In this document: positions 1-12,600 of the stretch, one piece after another
Layout of the letters: the number at the start of each line of letters is the position of its first letter
How positions within the stretch are numbered: position 1 is the first letter of the stretch
Source of the DNA: Hydractinia symbiolongicarpus
Taxonomy: Eukaryota; Cnidaria; Hydrozoa; Anthoathecata; Hydractiniidae
Assembly: GCF_029227915.1 (NCBI RefSeq)
Contig: NC_079881.1
Location: 13,183,501-13,247,500 of the forward strand
Length of the DNA: 64,000 bases
Reading direction: 5' to 3'
Program-made: the position numbers and the translations under genes
Notes under the pieces: model-generated
Told to the model about the DNA's origin: nothing
Databases searched by the model: none
What the model saw: the letters and a program-made list of their open reading frames with translations, nothing else

Positions 1-2088
1 TCGGTCTATTCCTTTCAGTCTCAATGGACTACGATGCATTAAGTCATTTTCTTAAGCGCACGGCTCTAAGAACGCTGCTAACTTCATGCACAGGCCTTCA
101 AAGCGTGTACTATGGCCTATTGCAGCCTAATGCGGAGTCTACAGATAAATCACGAATTTCCAAGTGCCCAGACAAGTGGCCATTGGTCTTTTCCTTTCAA
201 TCTCAATGAACTACGATGTATTAAGTCATTTTCTTGAGCGCCAGGCGCAAAGAACGCTACTAATTATACGTGCATAGGCATTCAAAACGCGTAATATGGC
301 CCATTATAGCTATGTGCATAGTCCTTACGGCCTAATACGGAGTCTACAGGTAAGTCACGTGATTCCACGAGCCCAGACAAGTTGCCATCGGTCTATTCTT
401 TTTAATCTCAATGAACAACGATGCATTATTCGTTTTCTTAAGCGCCAGGCTCTAAGAACGCTGCTAACTAATTGCACAGACCTTTAAAGCATGTACTATG
501 GCTAATTACAGCCTAATCCGGAGTCTACAGGTAAATCACGTGATTCCACGAGCCCAGACAAGTTGCCATCGGTCTATTCCCTTTAATCTCAATGTACAAC
601 GATGTATTAATTCATTTTCTTGAGCGCCAGGCTCTAAGAACGCTGCTAACTATGTGCATAGGCCTTTAAAGCATGTTTTATGGCATTTTACGGCCTAATA
701 AGGAGAATACACGTAGCTCCACAAGCCCAAGCTAGTTTTCATCGATCTGTTTCTTTCATTCTCAATGGACTACGAAGTATTAAGTCGTTTTCCCGAGCGC
801 CAGGCTCTAAGGACGCTGCTAACTACGTGCACAGACCTTTAAAACGTGTAATATGGCCAATTATGGCCTAATACGGAGTCTCGGGTAAATCACGTGATTC
901 CATGTATCCAGACAAGTGGCCATCGGTCTATTCCTTTCAGTCTCAATGGACTACGATGCATTAAGTCATTTTCTTAAGCGCACGGCTCTAAGAACGCTGC
1001 TAACTTCATGCACAGGCCTTCAAAGCGTGTACTATGGCCTATTGCAGCCTAATGCGGAGTCTACAGATAAATCACGAATTTCCAAGTGCCCAGACAAGTG
1101 GCCATTGGTCTTTTCCTTTCAATCTCAATGAACTACGATGTATTAAGTCATTTTCTTGAGCGCCAGGCGCAAAGAACGCTACTAATTATGCGTGCATAGG
1201 CATTCAAAACGCGTAATATGGCCCATTATAGCTATGTGCATAGTCCTTACGGCCTAATACGGAGTCTACAGGTAAGTCACGTGATTCCACGAGCCCAGAC
1301 AAGTTGCCATCGGTCTATTCTTTTTAATCTCAATGAACAACGATGTATTATTCGTTTTCTTAAGCGCCAGGCTCTAAGAACGCTGCTAACTAATTGCACA
1401 GACCTTTAAAGCATGTACTATGGCTAATTACAGCCTAATACGGAGTCAACATGTAAATCACGTGATTCCACGAGCCCAGACAAGTTGCCATCGGTCTATT
1501 CCCTTTAATCTCAATGTACAACGATGTATTAAGTCATTTTCTTGAGCGCCAGGCTCTAAGAACGCTGCTAACTATGTGCATAGGCCTTTAAAGCATGTTT
1601 TATGGCATTTTACGGCCTAATAAGGAGAATACACGTAGCTCCACAAGCCCAAGCTAGTTTTCATCGATCTGTTTCTTTCATTCTCAATGGACTACGAAGT
1701 ATTAAGTCGTTTTCCCGAGCGCCAGGCTCTAAGGACGCTGCTAACTACGTGCACAGACCTTTAAAACGTGTAATATGGCCCATTATGGCCTAATACGGAG
1801 TCTACAGGTAAATCACGTGATTCCATGTATCCAGACAAGTGGCAATCGGTCTATTCCTTTCAGTCTCAATGGACTACGATGCATTAAGTCATTTTCTTAA
1901 GCGCAAGGCTCAAAGAACGCTGCTAACTTCATGCACAGGCCTTCAAAGCGTGTACTATGGCCTATTGCAGCCTAATGCGGAGTCTACAGTTAAATCACGA
2001 ATTTCCAAGTGCCCAGACAAGTGGCCATTGGTCTTTTCCTTTCAATCTCAATGGACTACGATGTATTAAGTCATTTTCTTGAGCGCCA
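1..2088 (+). repeat. 922-bp five-monomer higher-order repeat (2.3 copies)
   Basis: Sequence from base 1 repeats at an offset of 922 bp: 1-922, 923-1844, and a partial third copy that fades near 2088. Copies differ at only a handful of bases (for example 287, 424 and 513 against their partners). Spacing of the TCAATG anchor inside one copy is about 182, 205, 181, 173 and 181 bp. The 205-bp monomer carries about 23 extra bases near 310-335 and 1232-1257, resembling another part of the monomer. The 173-bp monomer has lost about 9 bp, which removes the CACGTG site (near 711-722 and 1633-1644). The array clearly starts before this window. Confidence 0.9.
534..545. repeat. Example of the recurrent AATCACGTGATT palindrome
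   Basis: Perfect 12-bp palindrome with a CACGTG core, found at the same place in a large share of monomers across the window (this is one early example). CACGTG is the core recognised by many bHLH-type proteins, but no binding is shown here. Other monomer classes lack it: ACTTAAGTCAGGGAG, AAATAAAGTGATTCC and CACGTAGCTCCAC versions. Confidence 0.75.
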
Positions 2089-4940
2089 GGCTCTAAGGAG
2101 GCTGCTAACTACGTGCACAGGCCTTTAAAATTGTAATATGGCCCATTATGGCCTAGTACGGAGTCTACAGGTAAATCACGTGAGTCCATGTATCCAGACA
2201 AGTGGCCATCGGTCTATTCCTTCCAGTCTTATTGGACTACGATGTATTAAGTCATTTTCTTGAGCGCCAGGCTCTAAGAGCGCTGCTAACTATGTGCATA
2301 GGCTTTTGAAGCATGTAATAAGGCCTTTTACAGCCTAATAAGGAGAATACACGTAGCTCCGCGAGCCCCAGCTAGTTTTCATCGGTCTGTCTCTTTCAAT
2401 CTCAATGGACTACGAAGTATTAAGTAGCTTTCCTGATCGTCAGGCTCTAAGAAGGCGGCTAACTCCGTGGACAGGCCTTTAAAGCCTGTATTATGGCCCA
2501 TTATTGCCTAATACGGAGTCTACAGGTAAATCACGTGATTCCACGAGCCCAGAGAAGTTGCCATCGGTATATTCCTTTTAATCTCAATGGATAACGATGC
2601 ATTATTGGTTTCTTAAGCGCCAGGCTCTATGAACGCTGCCAAATACTTGCACAGACCTTTAAAGCGTGTACTATGGTCAATTACAGCCTAATACGGAGTC
2701 TACAGGTAAATCACGTGATTTCACGAGCACAGACAAGTTGCCATCGGTCTATTCCCTTTAATCTCAATGGACAACGATGTATTAAGTCGTTTTCTTAAGC
2801 GCCAGGTTCTAAGAACGCTGCTAACTATGTGCATAGGCCTTTAAAGCATGTAATATGGCCTTTTACGGCCTAAACAAGTAGAATACACGTAGCTCCACGA
2901 GCCCAAGCTAGTTTTCATCGGCCTGTTTCTTTCAATCTCAATGGACTACGATGCATTAAGTCGTTTTTTACAGTTAAGTCACGAGATTCCACAAGCCTGG
3001 ACAATTGGTCATCGGTCTATTCCTTTCAATCTCAATGGACTACGATGTAATAAGTCATTATCTTAAGCGCCAGGCTCTAAGGAGGCTGCCAACTACGTGC
3101 ACCGGCCTTTAAAGCGTGTAATATGGCCCATTACGTACTAATGCGGAGTCTACATGTAAATCACGTGATTCGACTGGGCCAGACAAGTCGCCATCATTCT
3201 ATTCCTTTCAATCTCAATGGACTTCAAAGCATTAAGTCGTTTTTCTGACCACGAGGGTTTTAGAACGCTGCTAACTACGTGCACAGACCTTTAAAACGTG
3301 TAATATGGCCCATTATGGCCTAATACGGAGTCTACAGGTAAATCACGTGATTCCATGGATCCAGACAAGTGGCCATCGGTCTATTCCTTCCAGTCTTAAT
3401 GGACTGCGATGCATTAAGTCATTTTCTTAAGCGCCAGGCTCTAAGAACGCTGCTAACTACGTGCACAGTCCTTGAAAATCTGTAATATGGCCATTTACCG
3501 CATAATACGGATTGTACACGTAAATCGCGTGACTCCATGAGCCAAGACAAGTTGCCAACGGTCTATTTCTTTCAATCTCAATGGACTGCAATATATTAAA
3601 GCTTTTTCCTGAGCGCCAGGCTGTAAGAACGCTGCTAACTATGTGCATATTTCTTATGGCCTAATACTTAGTATACAGGTAAATCACGCGATTCCACGAG
3701 CACAGACAAGTTGCCATCGGTCTAATCCCTTTAATCTCAATAGGCTACGATGTATTAAGTCATTTTCTTGAGCGCCAGGCTCTAAGGACGCTGCTAACGT
3801 CATTCCACGGGCCCAGACATGTGGCCATTCGTCTATTCCTTTCAATCTCAATGGACTACGATGCATTAATCCGTTTTCTTAAGTGCCAGGCTCAAAGAAC
3901 GCTGCTAACTACGTGCACAGGCTTTTAAAGCGTGTAATATGGCCTTTTACGGCCTATTAAGGAGAATACACGTAGTTCCACGAGCCGAAGCCAGTTTTCA
4001 TCGGTCTGTTTCTTTCAATCTCAATGGACTACGAAGTACTAAGTCGTTTTCCTGAGCGCCAGGCTCTAAGAACGCAGCTAACGTCATTCCACGGGCCCAG
4101 ACATGTGCCCATCGATCTATTCCTTTCAATCTCAATGGACTTCAATGATAAGTTGTTTTCCTGACGGCGAGGCTCCCAAGTCTGTAATATGGCCATTTGC
4201 GGCATATTTCGGATTGTAAACGTACATCGCGTGATTCCACGAGCCCAGACAAGTTGCCATCGGTCTATTCCTTTCAATCTCAATGGACTAGGATGCATTA
4301 AGTCGTTGTCCCGACCGCCAGCTTCTCAGAGCGCTGCTAACTACGTGTACAGGCATTCCAAGGCTGTAATATGGCCATTTACAACCTTATAAAGAGTCTA
4401 CACGTAAAGCACGTGATTCCACAAGCACAGACAAGTTGCTATCGGTATAGTCCTTTTAATCTCAGTGGACTGCGATGTTTTAAGTCGTTCTCCTGTGGGC
4501 CAGGTCCTAAGAACGCTGCTAATTGCGTGCACAGGCCTTTAAAGCATTTAATATAGATATTTACGGCCTTGTAAGAAGACTACACGTAAATCTCGTGGTT
4601 CCACGGGCCCAGACAAGTGGCCAGTGGTCTATTCCTATCAATCTCAATGGGCTACTATGTATTAAGTCGTTTTCTTGAGCGCCAGGCTCTAAGAACGCTG
4701 TTAACTGTGTGCACAGGCCTTTAAAGCGTGTAATATGGTCATTTACGGCGTAATACGGAGTCTCCACGTAATTCACGTGGTTCCAGTGGCTCTATTCCTT
4801 CCAATCTCAATGGAATTTGAAGCATTAAGTCGTTTTCCTGACCGCCAGGTTCTCAAAACGCTGCTAACTACGTGTACAGGCATTGCAAGGCTGTAATATG
4901 ACTATTTACGGACTAAAAAGGAGACTACACGTGAACCACG
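2089..4940 (+). repeat. Diverged satellite zone with many truncated monomers
   Basis: Monomers here are related to the 922-bp HOR family but irregular. Several are internally deleted. Near 2960-2972 a jump joins AAGTCGTTTTTTACAG. Near 3637-3660 a shortened unit reads GTGCATATTTCTTATGG. The same junction GCTAACGTCATTCCACGGG appears at about 3794 and again at about 4076. There are also short units near 4160-4182 and 4770-4785. No unique DNA or gene is visible. The pattern fits the poorly homogenised flank or boundary between two satellite domains (inference). Confidence 0.8.
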
Positions 4941-6060
4941 TGGTTCCAGGAGCCCAGACAAATAGCCATTGCTCTATTCCTTTCAATCTCAATGGACTTC
5001 GAAGCATTAAGTTGCTTTCCTGACCGCCAGGTTCTCAGAACGCTGCTAACTACGTGTACAGGAATTCCGAGGTTGTAATATGGCCATTTACGCCATAATA
5101 CGGAGTCTACACATAATTCACGTGGTCCCAGAAGCCCAGACAAGTAGCCATCGCTCTATTCCTTCCAATCTCAATGGAATTCAAAGCATAAAGTCGGTTT
5201 TCTGGCCGCCAGGTCCTCAGAACGCTGCTAACTACGTGTACAGGCCTTCCAAGACTGTAATATAGCCATTTACGGCCTAATACGGAGTCTACACGTAAAT
5301 CACGTAATTTCACGTGGCCAGACAAGTTGGTATCGGTATATTCATTTCAATCTCAATGGACATCGAAGCATTAAGTTGTTTTCCTGACCGCCAGGTTCTC
5401 AGAACGCTGCTAACTTCGTGTACAGGCCTTCCAAGGCTGTAATATGGCCATTTACGGCGTAATACGGAGTCTACACGTAATTCACGTGGTTTTCAGGAGC
5501 CCAGACAAGTAGTCATTGCTCTATTCCTTTCAATCTCAATGGACTTCGAAGCATTAAGTCGCTTTCCTGACCGCCAGGTTCTCAGAACGCTGCTAACTAC
5601 GTGTACAGGAATTCCGAGGTTGTAATATGGCCATTTACGCCATAATACGGAGTCTACACATAATTCACGTGGTTCCAGGAGCCCAGACAAGTAGCCATCG
5701 CTCTATTCCTTCCAATCTCAATGGAATTCAAAGCATTAAGTCGGTTTCCTGGCCGCCAGGTCCTCAGAACGCTGCTAACTACGTGTACAGGCCTTCCAAG
5801 ACTGCAATATAGCCATTTACGGCCTAATACGGAGTCTACACGTAAATCACGTAATTTCACGTGGCCAGACAAGTTGGTATCGGTATATTCATTTCAATCT
5901 CAATGGACATCGAAGCATTAAGTCGGTCTCCGGACCGCCAGGTCCTCAGAACGCAGTAAATTCGTGTACAGGCCTTCCAAGGCTGTAATATGGCCATTTA
6001 CGGCGTAATACGGAGTCTACACGTAATTCACGTGGTTTTCAGGAGCCCAGACAAGTAGCC
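4940..6060 (+). repeat. 547-bp three-monomer higher-order repeat (two copies)
   Basis: Three consecutive monomers repeat at an offset of 547 bp, about 4940-5487 and 5488-6034, with a partial third pass to about 6060. Diagnostic variants include GACCGCCAGGTTCTCAG, TACAGGAATTCCGAGG and CACGTAATTTCACGTGGCC in the same order in both copies. Boundaries are approximate because the flanking monomers belong to the same subfamily. Confidence 0.8.
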
Positions 6061-9000
6061 ATCGCTCTAATCCTTCCAATCTCAATGGAATTCAAAGCAT
6101 TAAGTTGTTTTCCTGACCGCCAGGTGCTCAGAACGCTGCTAACTACGTGTACAGGCCTTCCAAGGCTGTAATATGGCAATTTACGACCTTATAAAGAGTC
6201 TACACGTAAAGCATGTGATTCCACAAGCACAGACACGTTGCTATCGGTATATTCCTTTTAATCTCAATGGACTGCGACGTATTAAGCCGTTTTCCTGAGC
6301 GCAAGGCTCTAAAAACGCTGTTAACTGTGTGCACAGGCCTTTGAGGCGCGTAATATGGCCATTTACGGACTAATAAGGAGACTACACGGGAACCACTTGG
6401 TTCCACGAGCCCAGACAAGTAGCCATCGCTCTATTCCATTCAATCTCAATGGGCTACTATGTATTAAGTCGTTTTTTTGAGCGCCAGGCTCTAAGAACGC
6501 TGTTAACTACGTGTACAGGCATTCCAAGGCCGTGCTATAGGCATTTACGGCATAATAAAGAGTCTACACGTAAATCATGTAATTTCACGTGGCCAGGGAA
6601 GTTGGTATCGGTATATTTCTTTTAATCTTAATGGACTGCAACGTATTAAGTCGTCTTCCTGAGCGACAGGCCCTAAGAACGCTGCTAATTACGTGCACAG
6701 TTCTTTAAAGCATTTAATATGGATATTTACGGCCTAGTAAGAAGACTACGTGTAAATCACGTGGTTCCACGGGCCGAGACAAGTCCATTCCTTTCAATCT
6801 CAATGGGCTACGATGTATTAAGTCCTTTATGCACCAGGCCCTAAGAACGCTGCTAACTATGTGGACAGGTTTTTAAAGCGTATAGTATGGACTTTTAGGG
6901 CCTAATAAGGAGTCTACACGTAAAGCACGTGACTCCACAAGCACAGACAAGTTGCTATCGGTATATTCCTTTTAATCTCAATGGACTGCGACGTATTAAG
7001 TCGCTTTCCTGAGCCCCAGGCTCTAAAAACGCTACTAGCGCGTACAGGCATTTAAAGCGTGTAATATGGCCATTTACGGACTAATAATGAGACTACACGT
7101 GAACCACGTGGTTCCACGAGCCCATACAAGTGGCCATCGCTCTATTCTTTTCAATCTCAATAGGCTTCGAAGCATTAATTCGTTGTCCCGACCGCCAGTT
7201 TCTCAGAGCGCTGCTAACTACGTTTACAGGCATTCCAAGGCTGTAATATGGCCATTTACGGCGTAATACGGAGACTACACGTAATTTCACGTGGCCAGAC
7301 AAGTTGCTATCGGTATATTCCTTTCAATTTCAATGGACTTTGAAGCATTAAGTCATTTTCCTGACCGCCAGGTTCTCAGAACGCTGCTAACTACGTGTAC
7401 AGGCATTCCAAAGCTGTAATATGGCCATTTACGGCGTAATACGGAGTCTACACGCAATTCACGTGGTTCCAGTAGCCCAGATAAGTAGCCATCGCTCTAA
7501 TCCTTCCAATCTCAATGGAATTCGAAGCATTAAGTCGTTTTCCTGATAGCCAGGTTCTCAGAACGCTGCTAACTACTGTACGGGCCTTCCAAGGCTGTAA
7601 TATAGCCATTTACAAACTTATAAAGAGTCTACACGTAAAGCACGTGATTCCACAAGCACAGACAAGTTGCTATCGGTATATTCCTTTTAATCTCAATGGA
7701 CTGCGACGTATTAAGTCGCTTTCCTGAGCGCCATTCTCTAAAAACGCTGCTAACTGCGTGCACAGGCATTTAAAGCGTGTAATATGGCCATTTACGGACT
7801 AATAAGGAGTCTACACGTAAATCACGTAATTTCACGCGGCCAGACAAGATGGTATCGGTATATTCCTTTTAATCTCAATGGGCTTCGAAGCATTAAGTCG
7901 TTTTCCTGACCGCCAGGTTCTCAGAACGCTGCTAACTACGTGTACAGGCATTCCAAGGCTGTAATATGGCCATTTACAACCTTATAAAGAGTCTACACGT
8001 AAAGCAGGTGATTCCACAAGCACGGACAAGTTGCTATCGGTATATTCCTTTTAATCTCACTAGACTGCGACGTATTAAGTCGCTTTCCTGAGCGCCATGC
8101 TCTAAAAACGCTGCTAACTGCGCGCACAGGCATTTAAAGCGTGTAATATGGCCATTTACGGACTAATAAGGAGACTACCCGTAATTCACTTAGTTCTAGG
8201 AGCCCAGACAAGTCGCCATCGCTTTATTCCTTCCAATCTCAATTGACTTCGAAGCATTAAGTCGTTTTTCAAAGCGCCAGGTTCTCAGAACGCTGCTAAC
8301 TACATGGACAGACCTTTAAAGTATATAATATGGATATTTACGGCCTAGTAAGAAGACTACACGTAAATCACGTGGTTCCACAAGCCCAGACAAGTGGCCA
8401 TCGGTCTATTCCTTTCAATCTCATTAGAATACCATGTATTAAGTCGTTTTCTTGAGCACCAGGCACTAAGAACGCTGCTAACTACATGGGCAGGCCTTTA
8501 AAGTGTGTAATATGCCCTTTTACGGCCTAATAAGTAGAATACATGTAAATCACGTGGTTCCACCAGCCCAAACAAGTGGCCATCGGTCTATTGCTTTGAA
8601 ATTCAATCGAATACGAAGCATAAAGTCGTTTTCCTGGGCGCCAGGTTCTCAGAACGCTGCTAACTACGTGTACAGGCATTCCAAGGCTGTAATATGTAAA
8701 ATGGCTACCTACGGCCTAATAAGGAGGCTACACGTGAATCACGTGGTTCCACACGCCCAGACAAGTGTTCATTGCTCTACTCTTTCCAATCTCAATGGAC
8801 TACGACGTATTAAGTCGTTTTCTTGAGCGCCAGTCTCTAAGAACGCTGCTAACTACGTGGACAAGCCTTTAAAGCGTGTATTATGTCTTTTTACGGTCTA
8901 ATAAAGAGACTACACGTAAATCACGCAATTTCACGTGGCCAGACAAGTTGGTATCGGTACATTTCTTTTAATCCCAATGGACTGCGACGTATTAAGTCGT

Positions 9001-9600
9001 TTTCCTGACCGCCAGGTTCTCAGAACGCTGCTAACTACGTGTACAGGCCTTCCAAGGCTGTAATATGGCCATTTACGGCCTAATACGGAGACTACACGTA
9101 ATTTCACGTGGCCAGACAAGTTGCTATCGGTATATTCCTTTTAATCTCAATGGAATTCAAAACATTAAGTCGTTTTCCTGACCGCCAGGTTCTCAGAACG
9201 CTGCTAACTACGTGTACAGGCATTCCAAGGCTGTAATATGGCCATTTACAGCGTAATACGGAGTCTACACGTAATTCACGTGGTTCCAGGTGCCCAGACA
9301 AGTTGCCATCGCTCTATTCATTTCAATCTCAATGGGCTTCGAAGCATTAAGTCGTTTTCCTGAGCGCCGGGTTCTCAGAACGCTGCTAACTACGTGTACA
9401 GGCCTTCCAGGGCTGTAATATGGCTATTTATGGCGTAATACGGACTCTACACGTAAATCACCTAATTTCACGTGACCAGACCAGTTGGTATCGGTATATT
9501 CCTTTTAATCTCAATGGACTTTGAAGCATTAAGTCGTTTTCCTGACTGCCAGGTTCTCAGAACGCTGGTAACTACGTGTACGGGCATTCCAAGGCCTTTT
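6060..9600 (+). repeat. Diverged satellite subfamily (GTACAGGCATTCC type)
   Basis: About 19 monomers of a subfamily marked by CTGACCGCCAGGTTCTCAG, GTGTACAGGCATTCCAAGG and GGCCATTTACGG, mixed with GACGTATTAAGTCG monomers. Order is irregular and I see no perfect long-period tandem. Small deletions occur near 6781-6790 and 6825-6835. Nothing other than satellite is visible. Confidence 0.8.
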
Positions 9601-12600
9601 ACGGCCTAACATGGAGTCTAAACGAAAATAAAGTGATTCCACGAGCACAGACAAGTTCCATTCAACTGTTCCTTTTAATCTCAATTGTCTACGATGTTTT
9701 AAGTCGTTTTCTTGAACGCCAGGCTCTATGAACGCTGCTAACTACGTACACAGTCCTTCGAAACGCATAATGGGTCCTTTTACGGCCTAATAAGGAGACT
9801 GCATGTAAGTCACGTGATTCCACGAGCCCAGACAAGTGGAGATCAGTCTGTTCTTTTTAATCTCAATGGACTACGATATAATAAGCCGTTTTCTTGAGCG
9901 CCAGGCTCTGAGAACGTTCCTAATTACGTGGACAGACCGTGTAATACGGACTCTTATGGCCTAATAAGGAGACTACACTTACGTCAGGGAGTTCCACGAG
10001 CACAGACAGGAGGTCATCGGCCTATTCCTTTTAACTTCAATGAACTACGATGTATTAATTCGTTTTCTTGAGCGTCAGGCTGCAAGAACGCTGCTAACTT
10101 CTTCCATAAAGCCTATAATATGGCCTTTTACGGCCTAACATGGAGTCTAAACGCAAATAAAGTGATTCCACGAGCACAGAAAAGTTCCCATTGGTCTGTT
10201 CCTTTTAATCTCAATGGACTACGTTATACTAAGTCGTTTTCCTGTGCGCCAGGCTCTATGAACGCTGCTAACTACGTGCACAGTCCTTTAAAGCTTGTAA
10301 TATGGCCTTTTACGGCATAATATGGAATCTACACGTAAATCACGTGATTCTACGAACTCCGACAAGTTCCATTCGGCTGTTCCTTTTAATCTCAATTGTC
10401 TACGATGTAATAAGTCATTTTCTTGAACGCCAGACTCTATGAACGCTGCTAACTACGTACACAGTCCTTTGAAACGCATAAAAGGTCCTTTTACGGCCTA
10501 ATAAGGAGACTGCATGTAAGTCACGTGATTCCACGAGCCCAGACAAGTGGGGATCAGTCTGTTCTTTTTAATCTTAATGGAGTACGATATAATAAGCCGT
10601 TTTCTTGAGCGCCAGGCTCTGAGAACGTTCCTAATTACGTGGACAGACCTTTAAACCGTGTAATACGGCCTCTTATGGCCTAGTAAGAAGACTACACTTA
10701 AGTCAGGGAGTTCCACGAGCACAGACAGGGGGCCATCGGCATATTCCTTTCAACTTCAATGAACTACGAGGTATTAATTCGTTTTCTTGAGCGTCAGGCT
10801 GCAAGAACGCTGCTAACTTCTTTCACAGGCCTTTAAAGCCTGTAATATGGCCTTTTACGGCCTAACATGGAGTCTAAACGTAAATAAAGTGATTCCACGA
10901 GCGCAGACAAGTTTCCATTGGTCTGTTCCTTTTAATCTCAATGGACTACGATATACTAAGTCGTTTTCCTGAGCGCCAGGCTCTATGAACGCTGCTAACT
11001 ACATGCACAGTCCTTTAAAGCTTGTAATATGGCCTTTTACGGCATAATATGGAATCTACACGTAAATCACGTGATTCCACGAGCCCAAACAAGTGGGGAT
11101 CAGTCTGTTCTTTTTAATCTCAATGGACTACGATATAATAAGCCGTTTTCTTGAGTGCCAGGCTCTGAGAACGTTCCTAATTACGTGGACAGACCTTTAA
11201 ACCGTGTAATACGGCCTCTTATGGCCTAATGAGGAGACTACACTTAAGTCAGGGAGTTCCACGAGCACAGATAGGAGGCCGTTGGCCTATTCCTTTCAAT
11301 CTCAATGGTCTACGATGTATTAAGTCGTTTTCTTGAGCGCCAGGATCTGAGAACGCTGCTAACTACGTGCACAGGCCTTTAAAGCCTGTAATATGGCCTT
11401 TTACGGCCTCACACAGGAGTCTAAACGTAAATAAAGTGATTCCACCAGCCAAGAGAAGTTGCCATCGGTCTATTCCTTTCAATTTCAATGGACTACGATA
11501 TACTAAGTCGTTTTCCTGTGCGCCAGGCTCTGTGAACGCTGCTAACTACTTGCACAGTCCTTTAAAGCCTGTAATATGGATTTTTACGACCTAATATTGA
11601 GTCTGACAAGATCCATTCGGCTGTTCCATTTAATCTCAATGGTCTACGATGTATTAAGTCGTTTTCTTGAGCGCCAGGCTCTGAGAACGTTCTTAACTAC
11701 GTGCACATGTCTTTAAAGCCTGTAATATGGCCTTTTACGGCCTAATTTAGAGTCTACACGTAAATCACGTGATTTCACGAGCCCAGACAAGTGGGGATCA
11801 GTCTGTTCTTTTTAATCTCAATGGACTACGATATAATAAGCCGTTTTCTTGAGCGCCAGGCTCTGAGAACGTTCCTAATTACGTGGACAGACCGTGTAAT
11901 ACGGACTCTTATGGCCTAATAAGGAGACTACACTTAAGTCAGGGAGTTCCACGAGCACAGACAGGAGGTCATCGGCATATTCCTTTCAACTTCAATGAAC
12001 TACGATGTATTAATTCGTTTTCTTGAGCGTCAGGCTGCAAGAACGCTGCTAACTTCTTCCATAAAGCCTGTAATATGGCCTTTTACGGCTTAACATGGAG
12101 TCTAAACGTAAATAAAGTGATTCCATGAGCGCAGACAAGTTCCCATTGGTCTGTTCCTTTTAATCTCAATGGACTACGATATACTAAGTCGTTTTCCTGT
12201 GCGCCAGGCTCTATGAACGCTGCTAACTACGTGCACTGTCCTTTAAAGCTTGTAATATGGCCTTTTACGGCATAATATGGAATCTACACGTAAATCACGT
12301 GATTCCACGAGCCCAGACAAGTGGGGATCAGTCTGTTCTTTTTAATCTCAATGGACTACGATATAATAAGCCGTTTTCTTGAGTGCCAGGCTCTGAGAAC
12401 GTTCCTAATTACGTGGACAGACCTTTAGCCCGTGTAATACGGCCTCTTATGGCCTAATGAGGAGACTACACTTAAGTCAGGGAGTTCCACGAGCACAGAT
12501 AGGAGGCCGTTGGCCTATTCCTTTCAATCTCAATGGACTACGATGTCTTAAGTCCTTTTTTTGAGCCCCAGGATCTGAGAACGCTGCTAACTACGTGCAC

